Shown: positions 49,688-58,454 of the stretch, piece by piece | How the letters are laid out: each line of letters starts with the position of its first letter | Numbering within the stretch: the first letter of the stretch is position 1 | Assembly: GCA_963732335.1 (NCBI GenBank) | Contig: CAVSZO010000032.1 | Span: 1-64,000 of the forward strand | Direction: 5' to 3' | From: Desertimonas sp963732335 | Lineage (GTDB): Bacteria; Actinomycetota; Acidimicrobiia; Acidimicrobiales; Ilumatobacteraceae | DNA: 64,000 bases | Translations under genes and position numbers: made by a program | The notes under the pieces: generated by a model | Seen by the model: only the letters and a program-made list of their open reading frames with translations | Databases searched by the model: none | What the model was told of the DNA's origin: nothing

Positions 49688-50868
49688 GCTCCACTGTTGT
49701 CCGCGAGATCGGCCGGCTGCTCACCAACGACCCAGGGCGCGGCCGAGGCCCAACTGGCGAGCTCGTCAACGCCTGGGTGGCGGTGGTTGGCGACGAGGTC
49801 GTCGACATCGGGACGGGATCTCCACCGCCCGCCGACGCCGCCATCGATGCAGGCGGCCGGTGTGTGATGCCGGGGTTCGTCGACAGCCACAGCCACCTCG
49901 TGTTCGCTGGGGATCGGTCGGCGGAGTTCGCCGCGCGCATGGCAGGCGCGCCGTACTCGGCGGGCGGCATCGGCACCACCGTCGCGGCGACCCGGGCGGC
50001 GAGCGACGACGAACTGCGACGGCGGTCCTCGATCCTCCTCGCCGAGGCCCGTCGCTCGGGGACGACCACGATCGAGATCAAGTCCGGCTACGGCCTGGCA
50101 ACAGACCATGAGGAACGTCTGCTGACGGTGGCCGCCGAGCTGACCTCGGACACCACGTTCCTCGGCGCTCACGTCGTGCCCGACGAATACCGCGGCAGGG
50201 CAGATGACTACATCGACCTCGTGTGCGGCGAGATGCTGGACCGGTGCGCGCCGCACTCCCGATGGATCGACGCCTTCTGCGAGACCGGCGCCTTCACGCC
50301 CGAGCAGTGCCGGGCAGTGCTCGACGCCGGTCGTCGGAAAGGGCTGGGGTTGCGACTGCACGCCAACCAGCTCGGTCACGGGGACGGCGTCCGCCTCGGC
50401 GTCGAGCTCGGCTGTGCGTCTGTCGACCACTGCACGTACCTCGCCGATCGAGATGTCGAAGCGCTCGCCGGAAGTCCGACCGTGGCGACGTTCCTTCCGG
50501 CCACGGACTTCTCGACTCGCCAGCCCTACCCAGATGCCCGGCGCGTCATCGACGCCGGAGCGACCGTGGCGCTGGCCGCCAACTGCAACCCGGGATCGAG
50601 CTACACGACGTCGATGCCGTTCTGCGTCGCCCTTGCCGTGCGTGAGCTCGGGATGACTCCCGACGAGGCGATTATGGCGGCGACGGTCGGCGGCGCCCGG
50701 GCACTGCAGAGAGATGACGTCGGCGCGCTGATGCCCGGGGCGAGCGCCGACCTGATCATCCTCGACGCCCAGTCGCCGATCGACTTCGTCTACCGCCCCG
50801 GAGTGCCGATCGTGGCGCTGACGATGGTCCGTGGTGCCGTCGTCCACGGCAGTCCCCAACGTCGGTAG
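49684..50868 (+). CDS. hutI: Imidazolonepropionase
   Basis: HutI opens the imidazolone ring to N-formimidoyl-glutamate. The 394-residue amidohydrolase has VMPGFVDSHSHLVFAGDRSA (HxH), the substrate motif TTIEIKSGYGLATDHEERLL, LRLHANQLGHGDGVRLGVEL, SVDHCTYLADRDVEALAG and CNPGSSYTTSMPFCVALAVR, all typical. The longer apparent frame upstream is shifted hutF sequence, not a fusion. It is coupled to hutF by ATGA. It is the last hut gene of the window; hutG is not present. Confidence 0.95.
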   Translation: MSSTVVREIGRLLTNDPGRGRGPTGELVNAWVAVVGDEVVDIGTGSPPPADAAIDAGGRCVMPGFVDSHSHLVFAGDRSAEFAARMAGAPYSAGGIGTTVAATRAASDDELRRRSSILLAEARRSGTTTIEIKSGYGLATDHEERLLTVAAELTSDTTFLGAHVVPDEYRGRADDYIDLVCGEMLDRCAPHSRWIDAFCETGAFTPEQCRAVLDAGRRKGLGLRLHANQLGHGDGVRLGVELGCASVDHCTYLADRDVEALAGSPTVATFLPATDFSTRQPYPDARRVIDAGATVALAANCNPGSSYTTSMPFCVALAVRELGMTPDEAIMAATVGGARALQRDDVGALMPGASADLIILDAQSPIDFVYRPGVPIVALTMVRGAVVHGSPQRR

Positions 50869-50879
50869 CGTCGGACGGG

Positions 50880-52543
50880 ATGAGCATCGACCAGATCTCC
50901 AACGACTTCGTGCGCGACTTTGCTGCCATGAGCCCGCTGGCCGCCGTGTATCTCGGTCTGCCCAGCGATCGGCTGCTCGACGATCTCTCTCCCGACGGGC
51001 TTGCCGAGCAGGCCGAGCTTGTCCGGCGCACACTTGCCGCCGCCGGTCAGCAACCGATCGACACGGAGGGCGAGCAGGTCGCCTCAGACGTGCTGACGGA
51101 GCGACTCCAGCTCAACATCGATCGCTACGAGGCCGGCGACTTCCATTCGGCGCTCAACGTCATCGCCTCGCCCGTGCAGGAAGTCCGCATGCTGTTCGAC
51201 CTTCTCCCCAAGAACAGCGATGACGACTTCGCCGACATCGCGGCGCGGATGCGAGCGCTTCCGGAGGCTTTCGCCGGCTATGTCGAGAGCCTGCGCGAGG
51301 GCGTTCGCCGCGGTCGCGTGGCGGCGATCCGTCAGGTCGACAAGTGTGCCGAGCAGTGCGACACCTACTCCGGGCGCGGCCGGCGGCGAGGGGTACTTCA
51401 CGGCGATCGCCTCCGCAAGCGAGCGCACCGGCGCTCTTGCCGACGAACTGGCGGCTGCGGCACAGATCGCCGAGTCGGCCTACGCCGACCTCGCCACGTT
51501 CTTGCGAACCGAGCTGCGCCAGCAGGCACCCGAGAAGGATGCGGTAGGTCGAGAGGTGTACTCGCGCGCATCCCGCGACTTCCTCGGCGCCACCGTCGAC
51601 CTCGAGGAGACGTACCACTGGGGCTGGAAGGAGTTCCTCGGCCTGGAAGCCGAGCTGCAGGAGGTCTGCGCCCGCATTCGCCCCGGTGCGACACCGCGAG
51701 AGGTCTCCGACCAACTCGACAACGACGCCCGCTATCAGGTGACCGGCACCGACGGGCTGCAACGGTGGATGCAGCAGCTCTCCGACGAAACCGTCGACGA
51801 GCTGAGCCGAACCCACTTCGACGTTCCCGAGCCGATCCGCCGGCTCGATTGCAAGATCGCACCTCCCGGCGGGACGGTCGGGGCGTACTACACGGGACCG
51901 AGCGACGACCTGACCCGCCCGGGCGCGATGTGGTGGTCGGTCGAACCCGGCCGCGAGGTGTTCTCGACGTGGCGGGAGACCACCGTCGTCTACCACGAGG
52001 GCGTTCCCGGCCACCATCTGCAGATCGCCACGGCGGTCTACCAACGCGACTCGCTGAACGACTTCCAGCGATTGATGGCCGGGACCAGCGGACACGCCGA
52101 AGGGTGGGCGCTCTACGCCGAGCGGCTGATGCGTGAGCTCGGCTACCTCGACGACGATCCGCTCCTCCTCGGCATGCTCGACGCGCAACTGTTCCGGGCG
52201 GCCCGCGTGGTGGTCGACATCGGCATGCACCTCGAGTTGGAGATCCCGGAAGGCACGGGGTTCCACGAACGGGAGCGGTGGACACCGGAGCTCGGCCTCG
52301 AGTTCCTGCTGACCCGAACCGTCAGCGAACCGAAGCACTCCGCCGACGAGATCGACCGCTATCTCGGGTTGGCCCGGACAGGCGCCGAGCTACAAAGTCG
52401 GCGAGCGCGTCTGGATCGACGGCCGGGACGCAGCACGCGCCCGCCACGGCGACAACTTCGATCCCAAAGCGTTCCACACCAAGGCGCTGCAGTTCGGCGA
52501 AATGGGTCTCGACCCCCTCGCCGCTTTGTTGGCCACGATCTAG
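50880..52543 (+). CDS. DUF885-family metallopeptidase
   Basis: A large alpha-helical protein of about 553 residues carries the DUF885 metal motif VYHEGVPGHHLQIATAVYQ, with GTSGHAEGWALYAERLMREL further on and QLFRAARVVVDIGMHLELE near the end. This resembles the HExxH-E zinc site of M32/M3-like carboxypeptidases. Two extra bases (about 51358 and 52366) shift the frame; the corrected C-terminus reads KALQFGEMGLDPLAALLATI. No signal peptide is seen. It follows hutI by 11 bp, so it may be co-transcribed with it, but a role in histidine use is not established. Confidence 0.82.
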
Positions 52544-52625
52544 CGCCAGTCCCGACTCTTTGGTCGCTGTGATGACGTTGGTGGCCGGAAATCAACCACA
52601 GAGACGATTCACGCCCAGATCGCCG

Positions 52626-52910
52626 TTACCTCATGTCCTCGTGGTGGCGGATGACTTCGTCGAGGATGAAGCGGAGGAAGGCCTCGGTGAACGCCGGGTC
52701 GAGTCCCGACTCGGCCGCCAGGGTTCGCAGTCGGGCGACCTGTTGGGCCTCGCGCTCGGGGTCCATCGCCGGCAGGCCGATCGCTGCCTTGTGACGACCG
52801 ACGGCCTTGGTGATCTTGAATCGCTCGGCGAGCAGGTGAACGAGTGCCGCGTCGATGTTGTCGATGCTCGCCCGGAACGACCGCAGCTGCTCGTCGATCG
52901 CCTCCGTCAC
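52626..52910 (-). CDS. Chorismate mutase, AroQ type
   Basis: This 94-residue three-helix protein reads LRSFRASIDNIDAALVHLLA, then ERFKITKAVGRHKAAIGLPA and DPEREAQQVARLR, with the Arg, Lys and Glu/Asp pattern of AroQ mutases (R11-like, K39-like). It converts chorismate to prephenate for Phe and Tyr synthesis. Its ATG overlaps the stop of surE (ATGA). It is the last gene of a three-gene coupled set with surE and a DUF2207 protein. Confidence 0.88.
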   Translation of the reverse strand: MTEAIDEQLRSFRASIDNIDAALVHLLAERFKITKAVGRHKAAIGLPAMDPEREAQQVARLRTLAAESGLDPAFTEAFLRFILDEVIRHHEDMR

Positions 52911-53782
52911 GACCGGCTCGCGCTTCGCTGACCGGCGCGGTCGGCGGAGCGCAGCAGATTGGCGAGCGCTTCGTCGATTCCGCCGAGGTCGTCACGCGGC
53001 TCAGGCTGCAGGCGGCTCAGGTAGGTGATCGCCACCTCGTCGCGTTCGATCGCCCCGCTGTCCGTGTCGGACGGAGCAAGGATGGGGTCGCCGTATTCCA
53101 TGCGGATGGCGTAGCAGCCCTCGGTCCCCTTGATCGGGTCGAGTCTCGCCGAGGCGATCGCTCGCGGTGGCGTCGCCGCCACCGTCGCATGGCGCCACCC
53201 GCGGATCTCGTCGAGGGGCAGGTTCGGGACGTTGATGTTGACGACCACTGGTTCCACCGGTGGCGCGGCGACGAGCTCGCCGACGACGACTGAGGCAACG
53301 TCGGCGGCTGTCTGCCAGCGCTGGTCGAGGATCATCTCGTCCCAGCCCTGACCTTCGACTCCAAAGCCGGCGACCGCTTGGCTGACGGCAACCCCACTGG
53401 CGCTTCCGTTGCGAGCCGTCAACGCCGCGCCGACGGTGCCGGAGTGGTACACGGCGCGCCCGACATTGGCACCAGGATTGATGCCGGAGACGACGAGGTC
53501 GATCGGTCCGAACACGCCGAAGCGGGCGAACAATGTGCACAACGCCGGTGATCCGTTGACACACCACGCTTCCTCGACGCCATCGATACTGGTGATCCGG
53601 GCCTGTGGCTTGATCAGGTGCAGCGGGCCGACCCCGGCGCCGGCGCCGGAGTGCTCGACCTCGGGGGCGACGACGACGACCTCGCCGTGACGGCGCATCG
53701 TGCGGGCGAGCACGTGCAGGCCGGTGGACGCGATGCCATCGTCGTTGGTGACGAGAATCCTCGTCACGGTCATCTCGCTCAT
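52907..53782 (-). CDS. surE: 5'/3'-nucleotidase SurE
   Basis: SurE hydrolyses nucleoside monophosphates. The 291-residue protein starts RILVTNDDGIASTGLHVLAR with the N-D-D metal site, then EVVVVAPEVEHSGAGAGV, VNGSPALCTLFARFGVFGPI and LVVSGINPGANVGRAVYHSG (S-G-x-N-x-G). VVVNINVPNLPLDEIRGW follows. MSEM at 53782 is preferred; the open frame extends 35 codons upstream into the DUF2207 gene. Its start overlaps the stop of that gene and its stop overlaps the chorismate mutase start. Confidence 0.92.
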   Translation of the reverse strand: MSEMTVTRILVTNDDGIASTGLHVLARTMRRHGEVVVVAPEVEHSGAGAGVGPLHLIKPQARITSIDGVEEAWCVNGSPALCTLFARFGVFGPIDLVVSGINPGANVGRAVYHSGTVGAALTARNGSASGVAVSQAVAGFGVEGQGWDEMILDQRWQTAADVASVVVGELVAAPPVEPVVVNINVPNLPLDEIRGWRHATVAATPPRAIASARLDPIKGTEGCYAIRMEYGDPILAPSDTDSGAIERDEVAITYLSRLQPEPRDDLGGIDEALANLLRSADRAGQRSASRS

Positions 53783-55252
53783 TGGGTGCCAATCGGCTCG
53801 GCGGATCGGACGTAGCCGAGCAGCGGAGTCGCCCGCACTCGCGCCCGGGCCCCTTGGGGCACGGCCGTGCGCTCGTTGGCCAGCCACGCCGAGACCCGGT
53901 CGGAGCGGCCGTCGTCGACAGCGACGAACAGGGAGTAACGGTCACGCCTGGCGAGTGGGCCGAGCAGCCACGGATACGGCACCACCCGCTGCGGGCGGCG
54001 GGCGCGGACGACGAGACCGCGTCGCTCGATCGTGGCGAGCAGGTCGAACGCTCCGGCGACGACGAGCCAGAGCATCCACAGCAACGGCAGCACGAGGGCG
54101 GCGGCAAGCCCGAGGGCGACGTTGTGGATGATGTCCTCCTGGTCGGCGAAGTTGTCGTCGATGAACTCGGCGAGCGTGTAGCCGTTGGCGATGTCGAGAA
54201 GGAGGCGCTGCAACAGGAGGATGCCGGTGCCGAAGACGAGCCCGACGATCAACACCAGCGCCGGATGGCGACCGAAGCCCGGTCGGAACGGGTAGCGGAT
54301 CTTGACGACGTGCCACAGCCCAGCGGCATTGCTCCACGCCGTCCGGTCGTCCTCGGGTACCACCGGCAACTCGGCGCCCGCTCGCTCGGCGAGCCCGAAC
54401 GCCGCGGCGTAGCCCAGCGCTCGGCTGGTGTTGTTGGCGACGACGCTCGATGCCCCCTCGAAGCCGCGTGGCTCCATCCAGGCGCGCAACGACATCCAGA
54501 CGGTGGCCCGCTGCAGGCCCTGCGCGGTCGGCCGTTGAGCCTGCGACATCGCTCGCTCGACCACGCGCCAGGCGACGACCACAACGACGATCGCCAACGA
54601 CGAACGCCGCTGCCCGCGCCAGCAGCGACTCCGAGACCGCCGTCTCGTCGCCTTCGCGCACGGAACGCCACAGCTGCCATCCGGCGGTCACGAGGAGGGC
54701 GGCGGGAACGACGAGCAGCAGCGGATTCCATCGCCTCCGGCAGAGCTCTTTGCGTCGGGCGTCGGCAGCCACGGCAGCACTGAAGCGCCGCCACCAGCGG
54801 CGGTCCAGGCGCAGCCCAGCGACCTCGATCCCCGCGCCGGTCACGCCGTTGACTGTTCCAGCGGTGAGCCGATGCAGGTGGTTGAGGACCTGCTGCTCGT
54901 AGGCCGTGAGCACGTCGCCCTGGGCGCCGTGGCCGTCGGTCAGCACGATCACCTCGTCCTCGACGGCGACGACACGCAGCCAGCCACGCGCAGCGAGATC
55001 GAACAAGGTGGCGACGGCGGCGTTGGGGGTGACGACGAACCCGTTCGTGAGCAGGCTGGCGACGGCCGGCGTCTCCGGCCCGATCTCGGAGGTCTCCTCA
55101 CCGGCAACCACCCGCGGCGGCCTGAGCAACCGGCCGGCGGCGAACAGGAAGGCGGCGGCGGCGGCCGTGCACATGATCGCCAGTACGAACGGACCCCGCG
55201 CCGGTTCTGTCAGGAATCCGAGCAGGGCGACGCCGGGGGGCACGGACGTCAT
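53779..55252 (-). CDS. DUF2207-like multi-pass membrane protein
   Basis: It begins MTSVPPGVALLGFLTEPARG and has several helices: VLAIMCTAAAAAFLFAAGRL, NPLLLVVPAALLVTAGWQLW, IVVVVVAWRVV, ALVLIVGLVFGTGILLLQRL and ALVLPLLWMLWLVVAGAFDL. A soluble segment (LTNGFVVTPNAAVATLFDLA, RGWLRVV) matches the winged-helix-like insert of DUF2207 proteins. The extracellular N-terminal domain of longer homologues is missing. An extra base at about 54598 splits the gene. The function is unknown. The upstream region faces ugd within about 35 bp, a divergent promoter. An alternative start at 55288 would overlap ugd. Confidence 0.68.
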
Positions 55253-55286
55253 CTTGGCACGACCCACTGGTACCCTCACGGCGCTC

Positions 55287-56622
55287 ATGACAGTCAAACC
55301 ATCCGCCGCAAGCATCGAAGATCGGCGTCGTCGGCGCCGGCTACGTCGGGCTCACCACCGCGGCGTGCCTCGCCCACCTCGGCCACCGCGTCGTGTGCGC
55401 CGACCTCGACGAGGATCGTGTCGCCAGGTTGCGCCGCGGCGAGATCCCGATCGTCGAGGACGGGCTCGCCGAGCTCGTGACGTCGACGCTGGCCAACGGT
55501 TCGTTGACGTTCGAGGTTGGTGCGGCCCGGGCTGCCACCGACGCCGACGTCGTGTTCCTCTGTGTGCCGACGCCGCAAGGTCCCGACGGTGGTGCCGACC
55601 TCCGCTACATCGAGGCTGCCGCCGCCGAGATCGCCCCGGCGCTCCGTCCCGGCGCCCTCGTCGTCAACAAGTCGACGGTGCCCGTCGGATCGACCCGCGC
55701 CGTCGAGGACGTGCTCCACCGTCCCGATGTCGCCGTCGTGTCCAACCCGGAGTTCCTCCGCGAGGGAACCGCCGTCGCCGACTTCCTCGATCCAGACCGG
55801 GTCGTGATCGGCGCCGACGACCGTGCCGCCGGCGAACGGCTCGCCGAGGTCTACGCCCCGCTGCAGGCGTCGGTGTTGATCACCGACCCGGCGTCGGCGG
55901 AGACGATCAAGTACGCCGCCAACGGGTTCCTGGCGATGAAGATCTCCTTCGTCAACGCCATCGCGGCGATGTGCGAGGCGGTCGGCGCCAACGTCGACGA
56001 TGTCGTCGAGGGGATCGGGTCGGACCAGCGGATCGGCCGATCGTTCCTCAAGCCGGGCCCCGGCTGGGGCGGCAGCTGCTTCCCCAAGGACTCCAAGGCG
56101 CTCGTCAAGATCGCCGCCGACTACGGCTACGACTTCACGATGATGAAGGGTGTCATCGACGTCAACGAGGAGCAGCGCCGGCGGATGGTCGGCAAGGTGC
56201 GCAAGGCGCTCGGCGTCGGACCGGGCGGCGGGCTTCGCGGTGCGCTCGTCGCCGTCCTCGGGTTGACGTTCAAGGCGGGCACCGACGACCTCCGTGACTC
56301 GCCGAGCCTGACGATGGTGCGCAGCCTGCTCGCCAGTGGTGCGAAGGTGCGCGCCTTCGACCCGACGGTCGGCCTCGGGGCCGAGGGCACGAAGAACGCC
56401 AGCCTCGACGGGATCGAACTGGTCGGCGACGCGCTGGAGGCGGCGCGCGGAGCGCGGGTCCTGGTCATCGCCACGGAATGGCCGGAGTTCGCCAAGCTCG
56501 ACCTCGCCGAGGTCGCCGCGGCGATGGCCCCCGACGGCGTGATCGTCGACACGCGCAACCTCCTCGACCCGGCAACGGTGCGCGCGGCTGGGCTGCGCTA
56601 CGACGGAGTCGGCCGCCGCTAA
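55287..56622 (+). CDS. ugd: UDP-glucose 6-dehydrogenase
   Basis: Ugd oxidises UDP-glucose to UDP-glucuronate using NAD. The N-terminus is MTVKPSAAS, then after one extra base (about 55318) KIGVVGAGYVGLTTAACLAH. Further motifs are VVNKSTVPVGSTRAVEDV, VSNPEFLREGTAVADFLDPD, YAANGFLAMKISFVNAIAAM, PGPGWGGSCFPKDSKALV with the catalytic Cys and LGLTFKAGTDDLRDSP. At about 444 residues it is normal. The next gene acts on the product; both share direction with a 31-bp gap. Confidence 0.93.
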
Positions 56623-56653
56623 GGCAGTAGGACCGCGACACGTTGCGCTTACG

Positions 56654-57595
56654 ATGCCGACCGTGTCGCGGATAGTCGTCACCGGGGGCGCCGGCTTCCT
56701 CGGATCGCACCTTTGTCGGGCGTTGCTGGATCGCGGCGACGAGGTCGTCGCCATCGACAACCTGATCACCGGCGCCGCCGAGAACGTCGAAGGGCTGTTC
56801 GGCCGCAAGGGATTCACGTTCCACCACCACGACGTCAGCACGTACATCTGGGTGCCGGGGCCTGTCGACGCCGTGATGCACCTCGCCAGCCCGGCGTCGC
56901 CCGCCGACTTCGAGCGGATCCCGATCCAGATCCTCAAGGTCGGCGGCCTGGGGACGCACAACGGGCTCGGGCTCGCCCGTGCCAAGCGGGCGAAGTTCTT
57001 CCTGGCGTCGACGTCGGAGGTCTACGGCGATCCGCTCGTCCACCCGCAGCCGGAGACGTACTGGGGCAACGTCAACCCGATCGGGCCTCGTGGCGTCTAC
57101 GACGAGGCGAAGCGCTACGCCGAGGCGATGACGATGGCCTACCACCGCCACCACAACCTCGACGTGAGAATCGTTCGGATCTTCAACACCTACGGGCCGC
57201 GGCAAAGACCGGACGACGGGCGGGCGGTGTCCAACTTCATGGTCCAGGCGCTGCGTGGGGAGCCGATCACGATCTACGGCGATGGCAGCCAGACCCGCTC
57301 GTTCACGTACGTCGACGACGAGATCCGCGGGTTCCTCGCCCTGCTCGACTCCGACGTCACCGTTCCTGTCAACATCGGCAACCCGGACGAATACACGATC
57401 AAGCAGCTTGCGGAGATGACGCTCGAGATCACCGGCTCGGCGTCACAACTCTCGTTCGTGCCATTGCCGGTCGACGATCCGACGCAGCGGCAGCCCGACA
57501 TCACCCGCGCCCGGGAGCTGCTCGGCTGGGAGCCGACGATCGGCTTGCGGGAGGGCCTGGAACGCACTGCCGAGTACTTCCGCACGGTCGTGTGA
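56654..57595 (+). CDS. UDP-glucuronate decarboxylase-like SDR (UXS)
   Basis: The 313-residue extended SDR has MPTVSRIVVTGGAGFLGSHL (NAD motif), MHLASPASPADFERIPIQIL, FFLASTSEVYGDPLVHPQPE, YWGNVNPIGPRGVYDEAKRY with Tyr-x3-Lys, and FNTYGPRQRPDDGRAVSNFM. The HLASPASP, GDPLVHPQ and YWGNVNPIG blocks are characteristic of UXS enzymes, which decarboxylate UDP-glucuronate to UDP-xylose. Following ugd, it gives a two-step path from UDP-glucose to UDP-xylose for glycans or natural products. No indel is seen. Confidence 0.9.
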   Translation: MPTVSRIVVTGGAGFLGSHLCRALLDRGDEVVAIDNLITGAAENVEGLFGRKGFTFHHHDVSTYIWVPGPVDAVMHLASPASPADFERIPIQILKVGGLGTHNGLGLARAKRAKFFLASTSEVYGDPLVHPQPETYWGNVNPIGPRGVYDEAKRYAEAMTMAYHRHHNLDVRIVRIFNTYGPRQRPDDGRAVSNFMVQALRGEPITIYGDGSQTRSFTYVDDEIRGFLALLDSDVTVPVNIGNPDEYTIKQLAEMTLEITGSASQLSFVPLPVDDPTQRQPDITRARELLGWEPTIGLREGLERTAEYFRTVV

Positions 57596-57610
57596 TGGCG
57601 GCCGACGGCC

Positions 57611-57651
57611 GGTCCGACCGCTCGGACGCGGACGAGTTCGTCGGTCGGACC
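57611..57651. terminator. Hairpin between convergent genes (possible bidirectional terminator)
   Basis: GGTCCGACC at 57611-57619 can pair with GGTCGGACC at 57643-57651 over a 23-base loop, in the 106-bp space between the UXS stop and the convergent hydrolase stop. There is no T-run, so the terminator call is tentative. Confidence 0.4.
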
Positions 57652-57701
57652 GATTGTGCTGGTGCGCCTGTGGGTCGGCACATTCGGTGCCCGGGACGGC
57701 G

Positions 57702-58430
57702 TTAGCGGCCGAACATGGTCATCCACTGGTCCTTGGACGACGGCTTGAAGACGTAGTTCTGCTCGCGGATCGACGACATCGTGGCGCTGGACGGGATCGA
57801 GTAGCGGTGGCCAGGAAAGACGACCGTGCCATCGGGGAGCGCGGCAAGACGTTGGAGGCTGTCGTACATCGCCTCGGCGTCGCTTCCGGGCAGATCGGTG
57901 CGTCCGCAACCATCGAGGAAGAGCGTGTCCCCGGAGACAAGGTGGCCGTCGACGAGGAGGCACTGGCTGCCGGGGGTGTGCCCCGGAGTGTGCAGCAGCT
58001 CGACGTCGACCGTTCCGACGCCTACGACGTCGCCGGGCTGGTGGGTCACCAGCTGGTCCGACGACAGCCCGATCGTCCGAGCAACCCACGGGGCCTCGGC
58101 GGCCTGAACGTGGACGGGGACGTCGACGCGTTCGAGGAGCGCCGGAACGCCTTCGATCGTGTACCCCATCATCGACCCGCCGATGTGATCGGGGTGGTAG
58201 TGCGAGGCGATCACGCCGGTCACCGTCATGCCGTCGGCGGCCACTGCGGCAAGCAGATCGGCGACGGCGTAGGCCGGGTCGACGAGCACGCAATGGCCAA
58301 TCGTTCGATCGCCGACGGCGTAGACGAAGTTGACCATCTGGCTGGCGAGCGGATCGTCGGCGGCGAAGTCGCGACCGCTCAGCAGCTGGCGGAAGTACAA
58401 CCGATCCTCAGACGCGGGCGTGGTCGTCAC
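57702..58430 (-). CDS. Metallo-beta-lactamase-fold hydrolase (glyoxalase II-like)
   Basis: The 242-residue protein has the dinuclear metal motif IASHYHPDHIGGSMMGY (HxHxDH), LLHTPGHTPGSQCLLVDGHL (His), VSGDTLFLDGCGRTDLPGSD (Asp) and VFPGHRYSIPSSATMSSIRE (His). The D-x-C-G-R-T-D loop is typical of persulfide dioxygenase/glyoxalase II relatives. GTG 58430 gives VTTTPASEDRLYFRQLLSGR. The gene is divergent from proA with 24 bp between starts. Substrate unknown. Confidence 0.87.
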   Translation of the reverse strand: MTTTPASEDRLYFRQLLSGRDFAADDPLASQMVNFVYAVGDRTIGHCVLVDPAYAVADLLAAVAADGMTVTGVIASHYHPDHIGGSMMGYTIEGVPALLERVDVPVHVQAAEAPWVARTIGLSSDQLVTHQPGDVVGVGTVDVELLHTPGHTPGSQCLLVDGHLVSGDTLFLDGCGRTDLPGSDAEAMYDSLQRLAALPDGTVVFPGHRYSIPSSATMSSIREQNYVFKPSSKDQWMTMFGR

Positions 58431-58454
58431 GACACTGCACCCTACGCTGACCGC

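Noticed and set aside
48829..50868. A long open frame that looks like a HutF-HutI fusion
   Set aside because: An extra base near 49540 removes the hutF stop. In the other frame hutF ends INAAWAAAR-TGA and hutI starts at the overlapping ATG, so the fusion is an artefact.
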